From Dehalococcoidia bacterium (GTDB taxonomy: Bacteria > Chloroflexota > Dehalococcoidia > DSTF01 > JACRBR01): 36,903 nucleotides of DNA. The position numbers were made by a program, and so were the translations under genes. Within the stretch, counting starts at the first letter, position 1. Each line of letters opens with the position of its first letter. Positions 1 through 7,656 of this stretch are shown here, in pieces. The notes under the pieces are model-generated. The model was not told the origin of the DNA, made no database searches, and saw only the letters and a list, made by a program, of their open reading frames with translations. The stretch lies in NCBI GenBank assembly GCA_021462855.1, contig JAJTXQ010000023.1:1-36903 (forward strand), in the 5' to 3' direction.

Positions 1-105
1 CGGTGCAACGGCGTCGGTGCCGCCGCAAACGTACGCGTATGCGAGCGGGCGCGTCAAGTGCCATGCGGGTGCCAGTCTGTTGTCAACCCCGCGATCATGG
101 CGCGG

Positions 106-609
106 TTACCGGGACTCCTGCTCCCACTCCCAGCGGTCGTTCTGCTGGTGAATCGCTCGCAGGTGGTTTACCTCGCCGGCGTGGAATCCGTCGTGACGGA
201 TCAGCGAGTTGACGATCCAGCGCGTCGGCATGGCGCCGCCCCAGGTGACCGGGCGGCCGCGCAGCAGCTCCGCGTCGTCGCCGATCGCATCGACATTTCG
301 CAGCACGCGGAACTGCGATTCGCGCAGCCACTCGACGAGGCGCGCCGGCGTGAACCCGCCAGCCTCCGGCTCCGACTGCGCATCGTTGAAGAGGGGGTCC
401 GTCCACGTCATCGACGCGTCGCCGAAGGCGTGGTTGTCGTACATCACCTTCACCGAGGCGACGTGCCCTACGATCGCGCTGATCGATCGCGCGCCGCCGG
501 GCGGGAGCCACAGCCAGTCGTCGTCGCGCAGGTCCTTGAGGTTGGCGTAGAGCGCGTCGAACGCCTGCCCCATCTCCCAGATGATGTAGTCGAGCACGTC
601 GCGCGCCAT
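106..609 (-). CDS. DinB-family protein (putative metal-dependent hydrolase/transferase)
   Basis: The 167-residue product looks like a DinB/YfiT four-helix-bundle protein, a family that binds a divalent metal through three histidines and includes thiol transferases. Candidate ligands are the His in GHVAS near residue 49 and the RHDGFHAGEVNH stretch near residues 138-149. Length is normal for the family. The ATG is preceded by no Shine-Dalgarno sequence but by TATCCT five bases upstream, so the message is probably leaderless. It lies 22 bp downstream of the methyltransferase gene on the same strand. The substrate cannot be told from sequence. Confidence 0.8.
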   Translation of the reverse strand: MARDVLDYIIWEMGQAFDALYANLKDLRDDDWLWLPPGGARSISAIVGHVASVKVMYDNHAFGDASMTWTDPLFNDAQSEPEAGGFTPARLVEWLRESQFRVLRNVDAIGDDAELLRGRPVTWGGAMPTRWIVNSLIRHDGFHAGEVNHLRAIHQQNDRWEWEQESR

Positions 610-614
610 GCCGA

Positions 615-620
615 AGGATA
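615..620 (-). promoter_or_regulatory. Leaderless-type -10 box of the DinB gene
   Basis: On the minus strand TATCCT is followed by five bases and then the ATG at 609. This places the expected transcription start at or next to the start codon. No convincing -35 was found. Confidence 0.45.
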
Positions 621-631
621 GCGCGGCGACG

Positions 632-1276
632 CTACCGGACGAACGTGAACAGGCGCACGCCGGGCTCGAGGGGCGGCGGCGGGACGGCCAGCCGCGCGGC
701 GCCGACGCCGAACGTCTCCGGTTCGCCGTCGTACGCCAGTTCGTCGAACCCGCATTCGATGAACCATGCGCGCACCATGGCGCGGATGTCGCGGCCGGCG
801 CCGGCGCCGCGCGTCCAGAGCACCGTGGCGCCGGGGGCGCACAGGCGCGGCAGCCAGGCGATCGTGGCGCGGATCTCGTCGTCCGGGATGTTGCCGAAGA
901 CGCCGCACGCGAGCACGACCTCCGCCGGCGCCGCGCCGGCGTAGCTGTCGCTCAGCGCCGCGTCGGCCTCGCGCACCTCGACGTGCTCGAGGCCGGCGGC
1001 GCGCACCGCTTCGCGCGCGGCGCGCGTGTTCCGCGGGTCGAGCTCGATGAGCGCCGCGCGGATATCGCCCGCGCGCTGGTGGCCGGCCAGCACGCCGATG
1101 ACGTCGCGGCCCTGCCCGGCGCACATGCTGATGATGCGGATGTTGCCGGCGTGGCGGTCGATGGCCTCGCGCAGCCGGCGCTGCACCACGCCGAGCCGTC
1201 GCGCGAGGCGCGAGCCGGGTTCGTCGTATGCAGTGTGCCACGCCTGCCAGTCGCGACGGTCGCTGTCCGCAGTCAT
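632..1276 (-). CDS. Class I SAM-dependent methyltransferase, substrate unknown
   Basis: The 214-residue protein has a Rossmann methyltransferase layout. IRIISMCAGQGRDVIGVL (about residues 47-64) is the glycine-rich SAM-binding motif I, LIELDP (about 76-81) carries the acidic ribose ligand, and VVLACGVFGNIPDDEI (about 119-134) is the motif IV region. Closest in style are small uncharacterised methyltransferases of high-GC bacteria. There is no Shine-Dalgarno; TACACT stands five bases before the ATG, so it is probably leaderless. It precedes the DinB gene and may be co-transcribed with it. The acceptor substrate is unknown. Confidence 0.75.
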   Translation of the reverse strand: MTADSDRRDWQAWHTAYDEPGSRLARRLGVVQRRLREAIDRHAGNIRIISMCAGQGRDVIGVLAGHQRAGDIRAALIELDPRNTRAAREAVRAAGLEHVEVREADAALSDSYAGAAPAEVVLACGVFGNIPDDEIRATIAWLPRLCAPGATVLWTRGAGAGRDIRAMVRAWFIECGFDELAYDGEPETFGVGAARLAVPPPPLEPGVRLFTFVR

Positions 1277-1281
1277 GCCGC

Positions 1282-1287
1282 AGTGTA
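1282..1287 (-). promoter_or_regulatory. Leaderless-type -10 box of the methyltransferase gene
   Basis: Minus-strand TACACT is followed by GCGGC and then ATG. The spacing places the transcript 5' end at the start codon. Confidence 0.45.
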
Positions 1288-1371
1288 GCGGCGCCGCGCG
1301 GCGATCACGGCGGACCGCGCACCCCCGTTCGGTACGATGAAACGACCGGAGATGGAGCAGAGGAGGCGGAG

Positions 1372-1866
1372 TTGGACGAGCTGTCGAACGACCTGATATT
1401 CGTCGCGCGCATGGCGCTGGCGGCCGGGCTCGCGTTCCTGGTGGGCTGGGAGCGCGAGGGCCGCGGCAGCCCGGCGGGCGACCGCACGCACGCGATGGTG
1501 GCGCTCGGTGCCGCCGCGTTCACCAGCATTGGCGTAGAGTCGTTTCCGGCGACGGCCGAGAAGCTGATCGCCGGCGTGGTGACGGGCGTCGGGTTCCTCG
1601 GCGCGGGCATGATCATGCGCGAGGAAGGCAGCGTGCGCGGGCTGACGACGGCGGCCGGCATCTGGTCGGTCGCGGCGGTCGGCGTGGTCGTCGGAGCGGG
1701 CGAGTACGTGATGGGCGTAGCGCTGACGGCGTTCATCCTGCTGATCCTGATGTGGGAGCGCGTCCCGCTGATCTCGAACCTCGGTGTCGTGAAGCGGCAC
1801 CTGGAGGTATCGGAGGAGTTCAAGGCGGAGCGGGCGGCGCAACGGCGCGCGCGCGGCGAGGGGTAG
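1372..1866 (+). CDS. MgtC/SapB-family inner-membrane protein
   Basis: The 164-residue membrane protein matches the N-terminal MgtC domain. It has an early segment with GLAFLVGWERE (about residues 16-26), then a DRTHAMVALGAA motif, then GVGFLGAGMIM and GLTTAAGIWSVAAVG, which are typical MgtC signatures. Four to five hydrophobic segments are visible. The family is linked to survival in low magnesium and to control of the F-ATPase, but many members are uncharacterised. The TTG start is chosen because a perfect AGGAGG lies at 1361-1366; a TACAT-like -10 (TACGAT, 1333-1338) lies upstream. The cytoplasmic C-terminus is short, so no ACT-like extension is present. Confidence 0.85.
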   Translation: MDELSNDLIFVARMALAAGLAFLVGWEREGRGSPAGDRTHAMVALGAAAFTSIGVESFPATAEKLIAGVVTGVGFLGAGMIMREEGSVRGLTTAAGIWSVAAVGVVVGAGEYVMGVALTAFILLILMWERVPLISNLGVVKRHLEVSEEFKAERAAQRRARGEG

Positions 1867-1874
1867 CGCGACGG

Positions 1875-2651
1875 CTACCGCGGGTCGACGAGCGAGTACG
1901 TGTTGCCGAGCTCGTCCTGCACGACGGTGGACTCAGCGGCGCCGCTCCCGATGCGCAGCGTCTCGTGGAGCACGCGCGCGACGTACGTCCAGCCGGCGGG
2001 CGGCGCGATGATGCCGCCGAGCTTCGGCAGGTCGAGCTCGGTGAGCGCGGCGTTGCGCTGCGTGCTGTACGCCTGCATCACGTACACGCGGCCGGTGGGG
2101 GCGGTGAGCTCGTAGACCTCCGAGCCATTCTCGAACTCGAAGACGGCGTTGCGCGCGACCTGGCGCTCCGTGTACGGCGCGAGGTCTGGCGGCGGCGGCC
2201 CGAGGTCCACCGTGGCGGCGAGGAACATGCGGATCGCGCCGAAGTCCGCCTCGCGGCGGTCGGACGGCGCCTTCTCGATGGCGTCCATGAGCCAGTAGCG
2301 CGGGCCGTTGAGCAGCGCGACGAGCGCGCCGTGCTCGGACTTGATCGCCCCGGCATCGAGCGCGGCCCACGCGCTGGCCGGGCAGTCGCCGAGGCCGTAC
2401 GAGTTCCAGACGTCGGCGACGAGGTGGCCATCGATGATGCGCGCGAGCAGCACTTCGCAGTAGCGCTGGCCGCGCAGCCCCTCGACGCGCGGCCAGCCCG
2501 GCGCCGCGGTGGGCGCGGGCGTGGCGGAGGCGGCGTCCCGTGCGTCCTCGCTGCCGGCGGAGTCGTTGCAGGCTGCGGCGATCAGCGCCCCGGCGACGAG
2601 CGCGGCGGCGGCCAGCGCGATCGCCCGGCGGCGCGACGCGCGCGCGCTCAC
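1875..2651 (-). CDS. Putative lipoprotein of unknown function
   Basis: The 258-residue product begins with [19 protein letters not shown] followed by Cys28. This looks like a Tat-style signal with a weak lipobox, so it is probably anchored outside the membrane. A low-complexity Ala/Thr/Pro linker follows, then a folded domain from about residue 55 with [24 protein letters not shown] and [10 protein letters not shown] motifs. I recognise the pattern only as a conserved hypothetical protein. The GTG start overlaps the stop of the upstream Ddn-family gene (shared GTGA at 2648-2651), so the two are translationally coupled. Longer in-frame starts exist but would lie inside the upstream gene. Confidence 0.65.
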   Translation of the reverse strand: MSARASRRRAIALAAAALVAGALIAAACNDSAGSEDARDAASATPAPTAAPGWPRVEGLRGQRYCEVLLARIIDGHLVADVWNSYGLGDCPASAWAALDAGAIKSEHGALVALLNGPRYWLMDAIEKAPSDRREADFGAIRMFLAATVDLGPPPPDLAPYTERQVARNAVFEFENGSEVYELTAPTGRVYVMQAYSTQRNAALTELDLPKLGGIIAPPAGWTYVARVLHETLRIGSGAAESTVVQDELGNTYSLVDPR

Positions 2652-3085
2652 GCGCGCGGCTCGAGCACGAAGACGGGGATGACGCGCGGCGTGCGCGCCT
2701 GGTACTCGTTGTACGCCGGCCAGACGCCGGCGGCGCGCGCCCACCATGTCGCCTTCTCGTCGCCGGTGACCTCGCGTGCGCGCAGCTCGTGCACGACCGG
2801 CCCGTCCTGCAGCGTGACATCAGGGTTGGCGACGACGTTGTGGTACCACATCGGATGCTGCGGGGCGCCGCCCATCGACGCGACGACGGCGTAGCGGCCG
2901 TCGTGCTCGACGCGCATCAGCGGCGACTTGCGCACGGCGCCGCTGCGCCGCCCGCGCGTGGTGAGGATGATGCAGGGCTTGTCCTGCAGGGTGCCGCCCT
3001 CGCGGCCGCCCGTCGCCTCGTACGCCGCGACCTGGTCGGCGGCGTACTTCCACGGGCTCGGCCTGTACTCACCTTCGATCGGCAT
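2648..3085 (-). CDS. Deazaflavin (F420)-dependent nitroreductase-family (Ddn-like) protein
   Basis: The 145-residue split-barrel protein carries the Ddn signatures: [20 protein letters not shown] (about residues 38-57) and [23 protein letters not shown] (about 64-86). Members bind F420 or another flavin and reduce quinones or nitro compounds at the membrane. The start [10 protein letters not shown] is preferred over an ATG 36 bases upstream because TACAAT stands six bases before it, matching the leaderless pattern seen elsewhere here. Its stop overlaps the lipoprotein start, suggesting a shared role at the cell surface. F420 use is an inference from the family. Confidence 0.8.
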   Translation of the reverse strand: MPIEGEYRPSPWKYAADQVAAYEATGGREGGTLQDKPCIILTTRGRRSGAVRKSPLMRVEHDGRYAVVASMGGAPQHPMWYHNVVANPDVTLQDGPVVHELRAREVTGDEKATWWARAAGVWPAYNEYQARTPRVIPVFVLEPRA

Positions 3086-3091
3086 GCGGCG

Positions 3092-3097
3092 ATTGTA
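3092..3097 (-). promoter_or_regulatory. Leaderless-type -10 box of the Ddn-like gene
   Basis: Minus-strand TACAAT is followed by CGCCGC and ATG. It is a near-consensus -10 with six bases to the start codon. Confidence 0.5.
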
Positions 3098-3226
3098 GCC
3101 CGTGTCCCGGCGTTGGGCCATTTCGGCGCGCCGCGCATCACTGATGCCGTTGTATCAGCCGGTGCTGTCATGCATCGCGCACGGACGAGAACGGCGCCCG
3201 GAAGCGCCGAATTCGATGTTGCGTGA

Positions 3227-3303
3227 TGGTCCCAGGGGCTGGATTCGAACCAGCGATACACGGTTTTACAGACCGTTGCCTTAGGCCTCTTGGCTACCCT
3301 GGG
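3227..3303 (-). tRNA. tRNA-Tyr (GTA), archaeal-type with encoded CCA
   Basis: Read on the minus strand, a 7-bp acceptor stem CCCAGGG/CCCTGGG is followed by TA at positions 8-9. Next come a 3-bp D stem (GCC/GGC), the anticodon stem ACGGT/ACCGT with loop CTGTAAA (anticodon GTA, Tyr), a five-base variable loop, and the T arm GCTGG-TTCGAAT-CCAGC. Discriminator A and an encoded CCA end the gene. It starts with a C1-G72 pair and has a short variable loop. Typical bacterial tRNA-Tyr has G1-C72 and a long variable arm; this gene has the archaeal/eukaryotic identity set instead. Confidence 0.95.
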
Positions 3304-3311
3304 GCGCCTCT

Positions 3312-3340
3312 ATTCTAATTGCTCGCGTCTGCGCGCTCAA
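3312..3340 (-). promoter_or_regulatory. Promoter of tRNA-Tyr
   Basis: On the minus strand TTGAGC (3340-3335), a 17-base spacer and TAGAAT (3317-3312) form a sigma70-type promoter. Initiation would fall within a few bases of the tRNA 5' end at 3303. Confidence 0.7.
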
Positions 3341-3350
3341 ACGACGCGCG

Positions 3351-3413
3351 ACCCGCACGCGGCGCTCCGCCCGCTTGCGTGCGGAGCGGCCGCGGCGTGC
3401 GTGCGGGTGTTTT
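3351..3413 (+). terminator. Two-part hairpin followed by TTTT, in the leader side of the flippase-like gene
   Basis: ACCCGCACGC (3351-3360) pairs perfectly with 3399-3408, and inside it GCTCCGC (3364-3370) pairs with 3381-3387. TTTT follows at 3410-3413. It has terminator shape on the + strand although no + strand gene ends just upstream. It could stop read-through antisense to tRNA-Tyr, or attenuate the next gene. Confidence 0.4.
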
Positions 3414-3461
3414 CCGGGCGGCTTCGGGGGCGTTCCCCTGTGAAGCAGCGACCGCCGCGGG

Positions 3462-3467
3462 TACGCT
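3462..3467 (+). promoter_or_regulatory. Leaderless-type -10 box of the flippase-like gene
   Basis: TACGCT is followed by ACGGCG and the GTG start at 3474. The spacing fits leaderless initiation. Confidence 0.4.
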
Positions 3468-3473
3468 ACGGCG

Positions 3474-4493
3474 GTGAACGTATCCCGCATCCGCGGCCGG
3501 CTGCTGTTTTCGATCCTCTTTGGCGTGCTGGTGTATGCCGGGCTGACGGCGTTCAGCGATTTCAACAAGGTTGCCGACAGCTTCAGCGAGTTCCGCTGGG
3601 AGTTGCTGCCCGTGATCCTGCTGGTCACGTGCGGCAACTACGGGCTGCGCTTCGTGAAGTGGGAGTATTACCTGCGCGCGATCGGTGTCGAGGGTCTGCG
3701 CCGCAGTGACAGCTTCCTTATCTATTTCTCCGGGCTGGGCATGGTCGTCACGCCCGGCAAGGTCGGCGAGTGGCTGAAGAGCTACCTGCTGCGCGAGGTG
3801 CACGGCACGTCGGTGATGCGCTCGGCGCCGATCCTGTTCGCCGAGCGGCTCACGGACAGCCTCGCGCTGCTCGTGATCGGTGGCGTCGGCGTGGCGTTCT
3901 TCGGGCCGGAGTACTGGTGGGTGGTCGCGGTGATCGCCGGCGGCTCCGCGCTCGCCGTGTTGGTCGCGCGGCACCGCCCGACGGCCGGCGGACTGATCGG
4001 CCTGCTCGAACGGATGCCCGGCATCGGCCGGTTCGCGCCGCGGTTCATGGATATGTACGAGAGCACGTACATCCTCATGGAACCGCGCGGCGTGCTGCTG
4101 ATGACGGCACTCAGCGTCGCATCGTGGTTCTTCGAGGTGCTGGCGTTTTACCTGACGCTGGTCGGCCTCGGCGTCGATGGCTCGCTCGACACGCTGCTCA
4201 AGGCGGCGTTCATCCTGCCGATCGCGACGCTCGTCGCGGCGATCGCGGTGTTCGCGCCCGGCGGGCTCGGCGTGGCCGAGGGGCTGCTGTCGACGCTGCA
4301 GATCGAGTTGCTCGACATGGGCAAGGGCCCGGCGGCCGTTGGCACCGTGATCATCCGCATCGCCACGTTGTGGTTCGGCGTGGCCGTCGGCCTCGTCGCG
4401 TTCACGCTGCTCGCCCGCCGCCTCGCGAGCGAAGGCAAGACGCTCGACGCGGACGACGAGCCGCCGGTCGCGGCCGGCGATCCGGCCGGGTAA
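3474..4493 (+). CDS. Lysylphosphatidylglycerol-synthase-type membrane protein (flippase-like)
   Basis: The 339-residue integral membrane protein has about eight hydrophobic segments. It shows the LPG_synthase_TM pattern: an early RFVKWEYYLRAIG, then TPGKVGEWLKSYLL (about residues 94-107), AERLTDSLALL, and FAPGGLGVAEGLLSTL (about 262-277). Members move or modify lipids, or act as glycosylation-linked flippases. The soluble aminoacyl-transferase domain of MprF is absent. The C-terminus is a short charged tail. The GTG start is supported by the -10 box six bases upstream. A small membrane protein follows 29 bp downstream. The lipid handled is unknown. Confidence 0.8.
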   Translation: MNVSRIRGRLLFSILFGVLVYAGLTAFSDFNKVADSFSEFRWELLPVILLVTCGNYGLRFVKWEYYLRAIGVEGLRRSDSFLIYFSGLGMVVTPGKVGEWLKSYLLREVHGTSVMRSAPILFAERLTDSLALLVIGGVGVAFFGPEYWWVVAVIAGGSALAVLVARHRPTAGGLIGLLERMPGIGRFAPRFMDMYESTYILMEPRGVLLMTALSVASWFFEVLAFYLTLVGLGVDGSLDTLLKAAFILPIATLVAAIAVFAPGGLGVAEGLLSTLQIELLDMGKGPAAVGTVIIRIATLWFGVAVGLVAFTLLARRLASEGKTLDADDEPPVAAGDPAG

Positions 4494-4522
4494 CGCCCGC
4501 GCTGCCGCCGGGAGCGAGAGAC

Positions 4523-4975
4523 ATGCGCTCCGCGTTCAACTGGCCGCTGTTGCTCGCCGCCGCGCGTGTCTGGGCGACGGAGATCCTGGTGTCCGGCTTC
4601 AACTACTTCGTGATGATGATGCTGGTGTGGGAGCCGCTCTGGGGTGAGCGCACCGCGCACCAGATCGGCATGTCGACGCGCATCGTCTATCTCTTCGTGT
4701 TCGCGTGGCTGCTGTTGAAGTATGCGGATCACTACTCGCCGCGCGACCTGTGGCAGGTCGGCGGGCTGTGGCTGGCGCTGGCGCTGATCTTTGAGTGGGG
4801 AGGGAGCGCGCTGATCAATCGCCCCGTCCGCGAGACGACCGAGGGGTGGCACGTATTGGACGGATACATGTGGCCGTTCGTCTTGCTCGCGTACGCGTTC
4901 GCCGTGCCGATCGTCGGGACGGTCGTGCGCCCGCGACGTGTCCGTCCGGGACGGCGCCGCGCGCCGTCCGCGTAA
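4523..4975 (+). CDS. Small polytopic membrane protein, unknown
   Basis: The 150-residue product has about four transmembrane segments (around residues 28-40, 56-70, 81-98 and 115-136) and a strongly basic C-terminal tail RPRRVRPGRRRAPSA. The ATG has a purine-rich ribosome site (GGGAGCGAGAG) just upstream. It lies 29 bp after the flippase-like gene and 27 bp before folC, so it may share the first gene's transcript. No family was recognised. Confidence 0.6.
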   Translation: MRSAFNWPLLLAAARVWATEILVSGFNYFVMMMLVWEPLWGERTAHQIGMSTRIVYLFVFAWLLLKYADHYSPRDLWQVGGLWLALALIFEWGGSALINRPVRETTEGWHVLDGYMWPFVLLAYAFAVPIVGTVVRPRRVRPGRRRAPSA

Positions 4976-4989
4976 CGCGCGCCGCGCGG

Positions 4990-4995
4990 CATACT
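4990..4995 (+). promoter_or_regulatory. Possible leaderless-type -10 box of folC
   Basis: CATACT is followed by seven bases and the ATG at 5003. The overlapping TACTGT, with five bases, is an alternative. No Shine-Dalgarno is visible. Confidence 0.35.
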
Positions 4996-5002
4996 GTCGC
5001 CG

Positions 5003-6349
5003 ATGGACTACTACGAAGCGCTGGACTGGCTCGCGACGTTGCCCGACTTCGAGCGCACCGGCGAGTTTTCCGCGCGCGGCGATGTCGCGCCGATGCGCGC
5101 GCTGCTGGCGGCGCTCGGCGACCCGCACCACGGGCGGGCGACGGTGCACATCGCCGGTTCGAAGGGCAAGGGCAGCACCGGCGCGATCGCCGAATCGATC
5201 CTGCGCGCGGCGGGAGTCGCCACGGGGTACTACATCAGCCCGCACCTGCACCGCTACAACGAGCGTATCCGCACAGGCGGCGCGGCGATCGACCCCGGGG
5301 CGTTCGGCGCGGCGCTCGGCCGCGTGCGCGACGAGGTTGCCGGCATCGAAGCGCGCTTCCCCGGCAGGCGGCTCATCGCGTTCGATGCGCTGACCGCGGC
5401 GGCGTTTCTCGCGTTCACCGACGCCGGGATGCGCGCGCAGATCATCGAGGTCGGGCTCGGCGGCACGCTCGACTCGACGAACGTGTTCGGCCGCACCGAC
5501 GTGGTCGTGATCACGCCGATCAGCCTCGAGCACACGGCGATCCTCGGCGCCACGATCGCGGAGATCGCGGCGCAGAAGTGCGGCATCATCACGCCGGGCG
5601 CGACGGTGGTGGTGGCGCCGCAGCGCGAGTCCGCGCTCGACGTGGTCCGCGCGACGGCGGCGGGGCGCGACGCGCGCGTTGTCGAAGTCGTCGCGGCGTG
5701 CCAGGTGGCGCGCACATCGGCGTCGATCGACGCGCAGGAGATCAAGCTCAAGACGCCGCGCGCGACGTACGCGGCGAAGCTGGCGCTGATCGGCCGGCAC
5801 CAGATCGACAACGCGGCGGCGGCCGTGCTCGCGTGCGAGGAACTGGCGCCGGCGCTCGGCATCGAGCTGAGCGCGCGGCACGTGCAGGAGGGGCTCGCGT
5901 CGGTGCGCTGGCCGGCGCGGCTCGAGGTGATCCGCCGCAGCCCGCTCGTGATCATCGATGGCGCGCACAACGGCGACTCGGCGAAGCGCATGGTGGCGGC
6001 GCTGCGCGAGCACGCGGGCGCCGCGCGCGCGACGTTCGTGCTCGGCACGCTCGCCGACAAGGACATCGCGGCGATGGCGGGCGCGATCGCTCCGGTGGCG
6101 GACGCCGTCCTCGCGCCGGCGTGGGCGCACGTCCGCGCAGCCGACGCGCGCGGCGTCGCCGCCGCCTGCCGCGAGGCCGGCGCAGACGCCACCGTGTTCC
6201 CCGGCATCGCATCGGCGATGGAGGCCGCGAACGAGCGGGCCGGAGCGCGCGGCGCGGTCGTCGCCTTCGGCTCGCTCGCGTTCGCCGCGGCGGTGCGCGA
6301 GTATCTCCTCGGGATCGAATCCGATATGATCAGGCAAGCGTTCCGATAG
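5003..6349 (+). CDS. folC: Bifunctional folylpolyglutamate synthase / dihydrofolate synthase
   Basis: The 448-residue Mur-ligase-type enzyme adds glutamate to dihydropteroate and to folates in the cytoplasm. The P-loop GSKGKGST is at residues 52-59. YISPHLHRYNERI follows near residue 77, the central motif GLGGTLDSTNVF near 153-164, ITPISLEHTAILG near 172-184, and the C-terminal IIDGAHNGDSAK near 318-329. Length is normal. It sits directly before fabF, and about 8.6 kb from folP/folK, so the folate genes are split in two. An ATG start with no Shine-Dalgarno suggests leaderless translation. Confidence 0.95.
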   Translation: MDYYEALDWLATLPDFERTGEFSARGDVAPMRALLAALGDPHHGRATVHIAGSKGKGSTGAIAESILRAAGVATGYYISPHLHRYNERIRTGGAAIDPGAFGAALGRVRDEVAGIEARFPGRRLIAFDALTAAAFLAFTDAGMRAQIIEVGLGGTLDSTNVFGRTDVVVITPISLEHTAILGATIAEIAAQKCGIITPGATVVVAPQRESALDVVRATAAGRDARVVEVVAACQVARTSASIDAQEIKLKTPRATYAAKLALIGRHQIDNAAAAVLACEELAPALGIELSARHVQEGLASVRWPARLEVIRRSPLVIIDGAHNGDSAKRMVAALREHAGAARATFVLGTLADKDIAAMAGAIAPVADAVLAPAWAHVRAADARGVAAACREAGADATVFPGIASAMEAANERAGARGAVVAFGSLAFAAAVREYLLGIESDMIRQAFR

Positions 6350-6393
6350 GGGAGAGGCGCCCGCCGGGTGCGCCACGCTCCCGGAGAATCTGC

Positions 6394-7653
6394 ATGACCG
6401 AAGCCAGTAACGGCCGCCGCAGGGTGGTGATCACCGGGATGGGGACGATCAACCCGCTCGGCAACACCGTCGCCGAATTCTGGGAGGGCGCGCTCGCCGG
6501 CCGCTCGGGCGTCGGGCCGCTGACGGCGGTTGATTCGTCCGGCTACGAGATCCACATCGCGGGCGAGGTCAAGGGCTTCGTGCCGGAGGACTTCATGGAC
6601 CGCAAGGAAGCGCGGCGGATGTCGCGCTTCTCGCAGCTCGCGATCGCCGCTTCGCGCGAGGCGATGGCATCGGCGAAGTTCGACATGGGGGACATGGACG
6701 CGTACCGCGTGGGCGTGTTGTTCGGGAACGGCATGGGCGGCTACCCGGACACCGACCAGGCGGTGAAGGACATCGTGCTCAAGGGCGGGCGCCGCATCGA
6801 CCCGTTCTACATGGTGAAGATGCTGCCGAACATGGCCGCCGCGCAGGTGGCGATGCAGACCGGCGCGCGCGGGTACAACGCCACGATCTCGACCGCGTGC
6901 GCGTCGGCCGGAAACGCGATGGGCGAGGCGCTCGAGATGATCCGCTGGGGCCGCGCGGACGCGATGCTCACCGGCGGCACCGAAGCGGGCCTGTCGGAGC
7001 TGGGCCTTGCGGCGTTCCAGGTGATGAAGGCGCTGTCGACGAACCCCGAGCCGGAGAAAGCGAGCCGGCCGTTCGATGCGAAGCGCGACGGCTTCGTGTC
7101 GGCGGAGGGCGCGGCGGTGTTTGTGATCGAGGCGGAGGAGCACGCGCAGCGGCGCGGCGCGCCGATCCTCGCGGAGCTCGCGGGCTACGGTTGCACGTCG
7201 GACGCGCACCATGTCGTCGTGCCGGTGGAAGACGGCGAGACGACGGCGGCCGCGATGACGCTCGCGCTCCACGACGCCGGCGTTACGGCGGAGCAGGTCG
7301 ACTACGTCAACGCGCACGGCACGTCGACGCAGATGAACGACAAGTACGAGACCGTCGCGATGAAGCGCGCGCTCGGCGAGAGCGCGTACGCGGTGCCCAT
7401 CAGCTCGACCAAGTCGCTGATCGGCCACACACTCGGCGCCTCAGCGGCGATCGAGGCGGTGGCCTGCGTGCAGTCGATCCTCACCGGCTGGGTGCACCCG
7501 ACGATCAACCAGGAGTACCCGGACCCGGACTGCGACCTCGACTACATCCCGAACGTGGCGCGCGAGGCCGGCGACGTGCGCGTCGTGCTCAAGAACAGCT
7601 TCGGGTTCGGCGGCCAGAACGCGTGCCTCGTGTTCAAGAAGTACGAGGGCTAG
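6394..7653 (+). CDS. fabF: Beta-ketoacyl-ACP synthase II
   Basis: The 419-residue condensing enzyme elongates acyl-ACP with malonyl-ACP in fatty-acid synthesis. The Cys-His-His triad is intact: Cys169 in STACASAGNA, His308 in NAHGTST and His345 in LIGHTLGAS. The N-terminal VVITGMGTINPLG and the C-terminal NSFGFGGQNACLVF are typical of FabF. The start follows GGAGAA at good distance. The gene is 44 bp after folC and three bases before the epimerase gene. No other fab or acpP gene lies nearby, which is unusual, since fabF is often next to acpP. Confidence 0.95.
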   Translation: MTEASNGRRRVVITGMGTINPLGNTVAEFWEGALAGRSGVGPLTAVDSSGYEIHIAGEVKGFVPEDFMDRKEARRMSRFSQLAIAASREAMASAKFDMGDMDAYRVGVLFGNGMGGYPDTDQAVKDIVLKGGRRIDPFYMVKMLPNMAAAQVAMQTGARGYNATISTACASAGNAMGEALEMIRWGRADAMLTGGTEAGLSELGLAAFQVMKALSTNPEPEKASRPFDAKRDGFVSAEGAAVFVIEAEEHAQRRGAPILAELAGYGCTSDAHHVVVPVEDGETTAAAMTLALHDAGVTAEQVDYVNAHGTSTQMNDKYETVAMKRALGESAYAVPISSTKSLIGHTLGASAAIEAVACVQSILTGWVHPTINQEYPDPDCDLDYIPNVAREAGDVRVVLKNSFGFGGQNACLVFKKYEG

Positions 7654-7656
7654 CGC

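Noticed and set aside
6325-6330. TATGAT as an internal promoter for fabF within the end of folC
   Set aside because: No acceptable -35 at usual spacing, and fabF has a ribosome site consistent with read-through from folC.
4148-6376. Long minus-strand frame of 742 codons opposite folC
   Set aside because: It is a mirror of folC and its neighbours; the Arg/Ala/His-rich translation has no family features.
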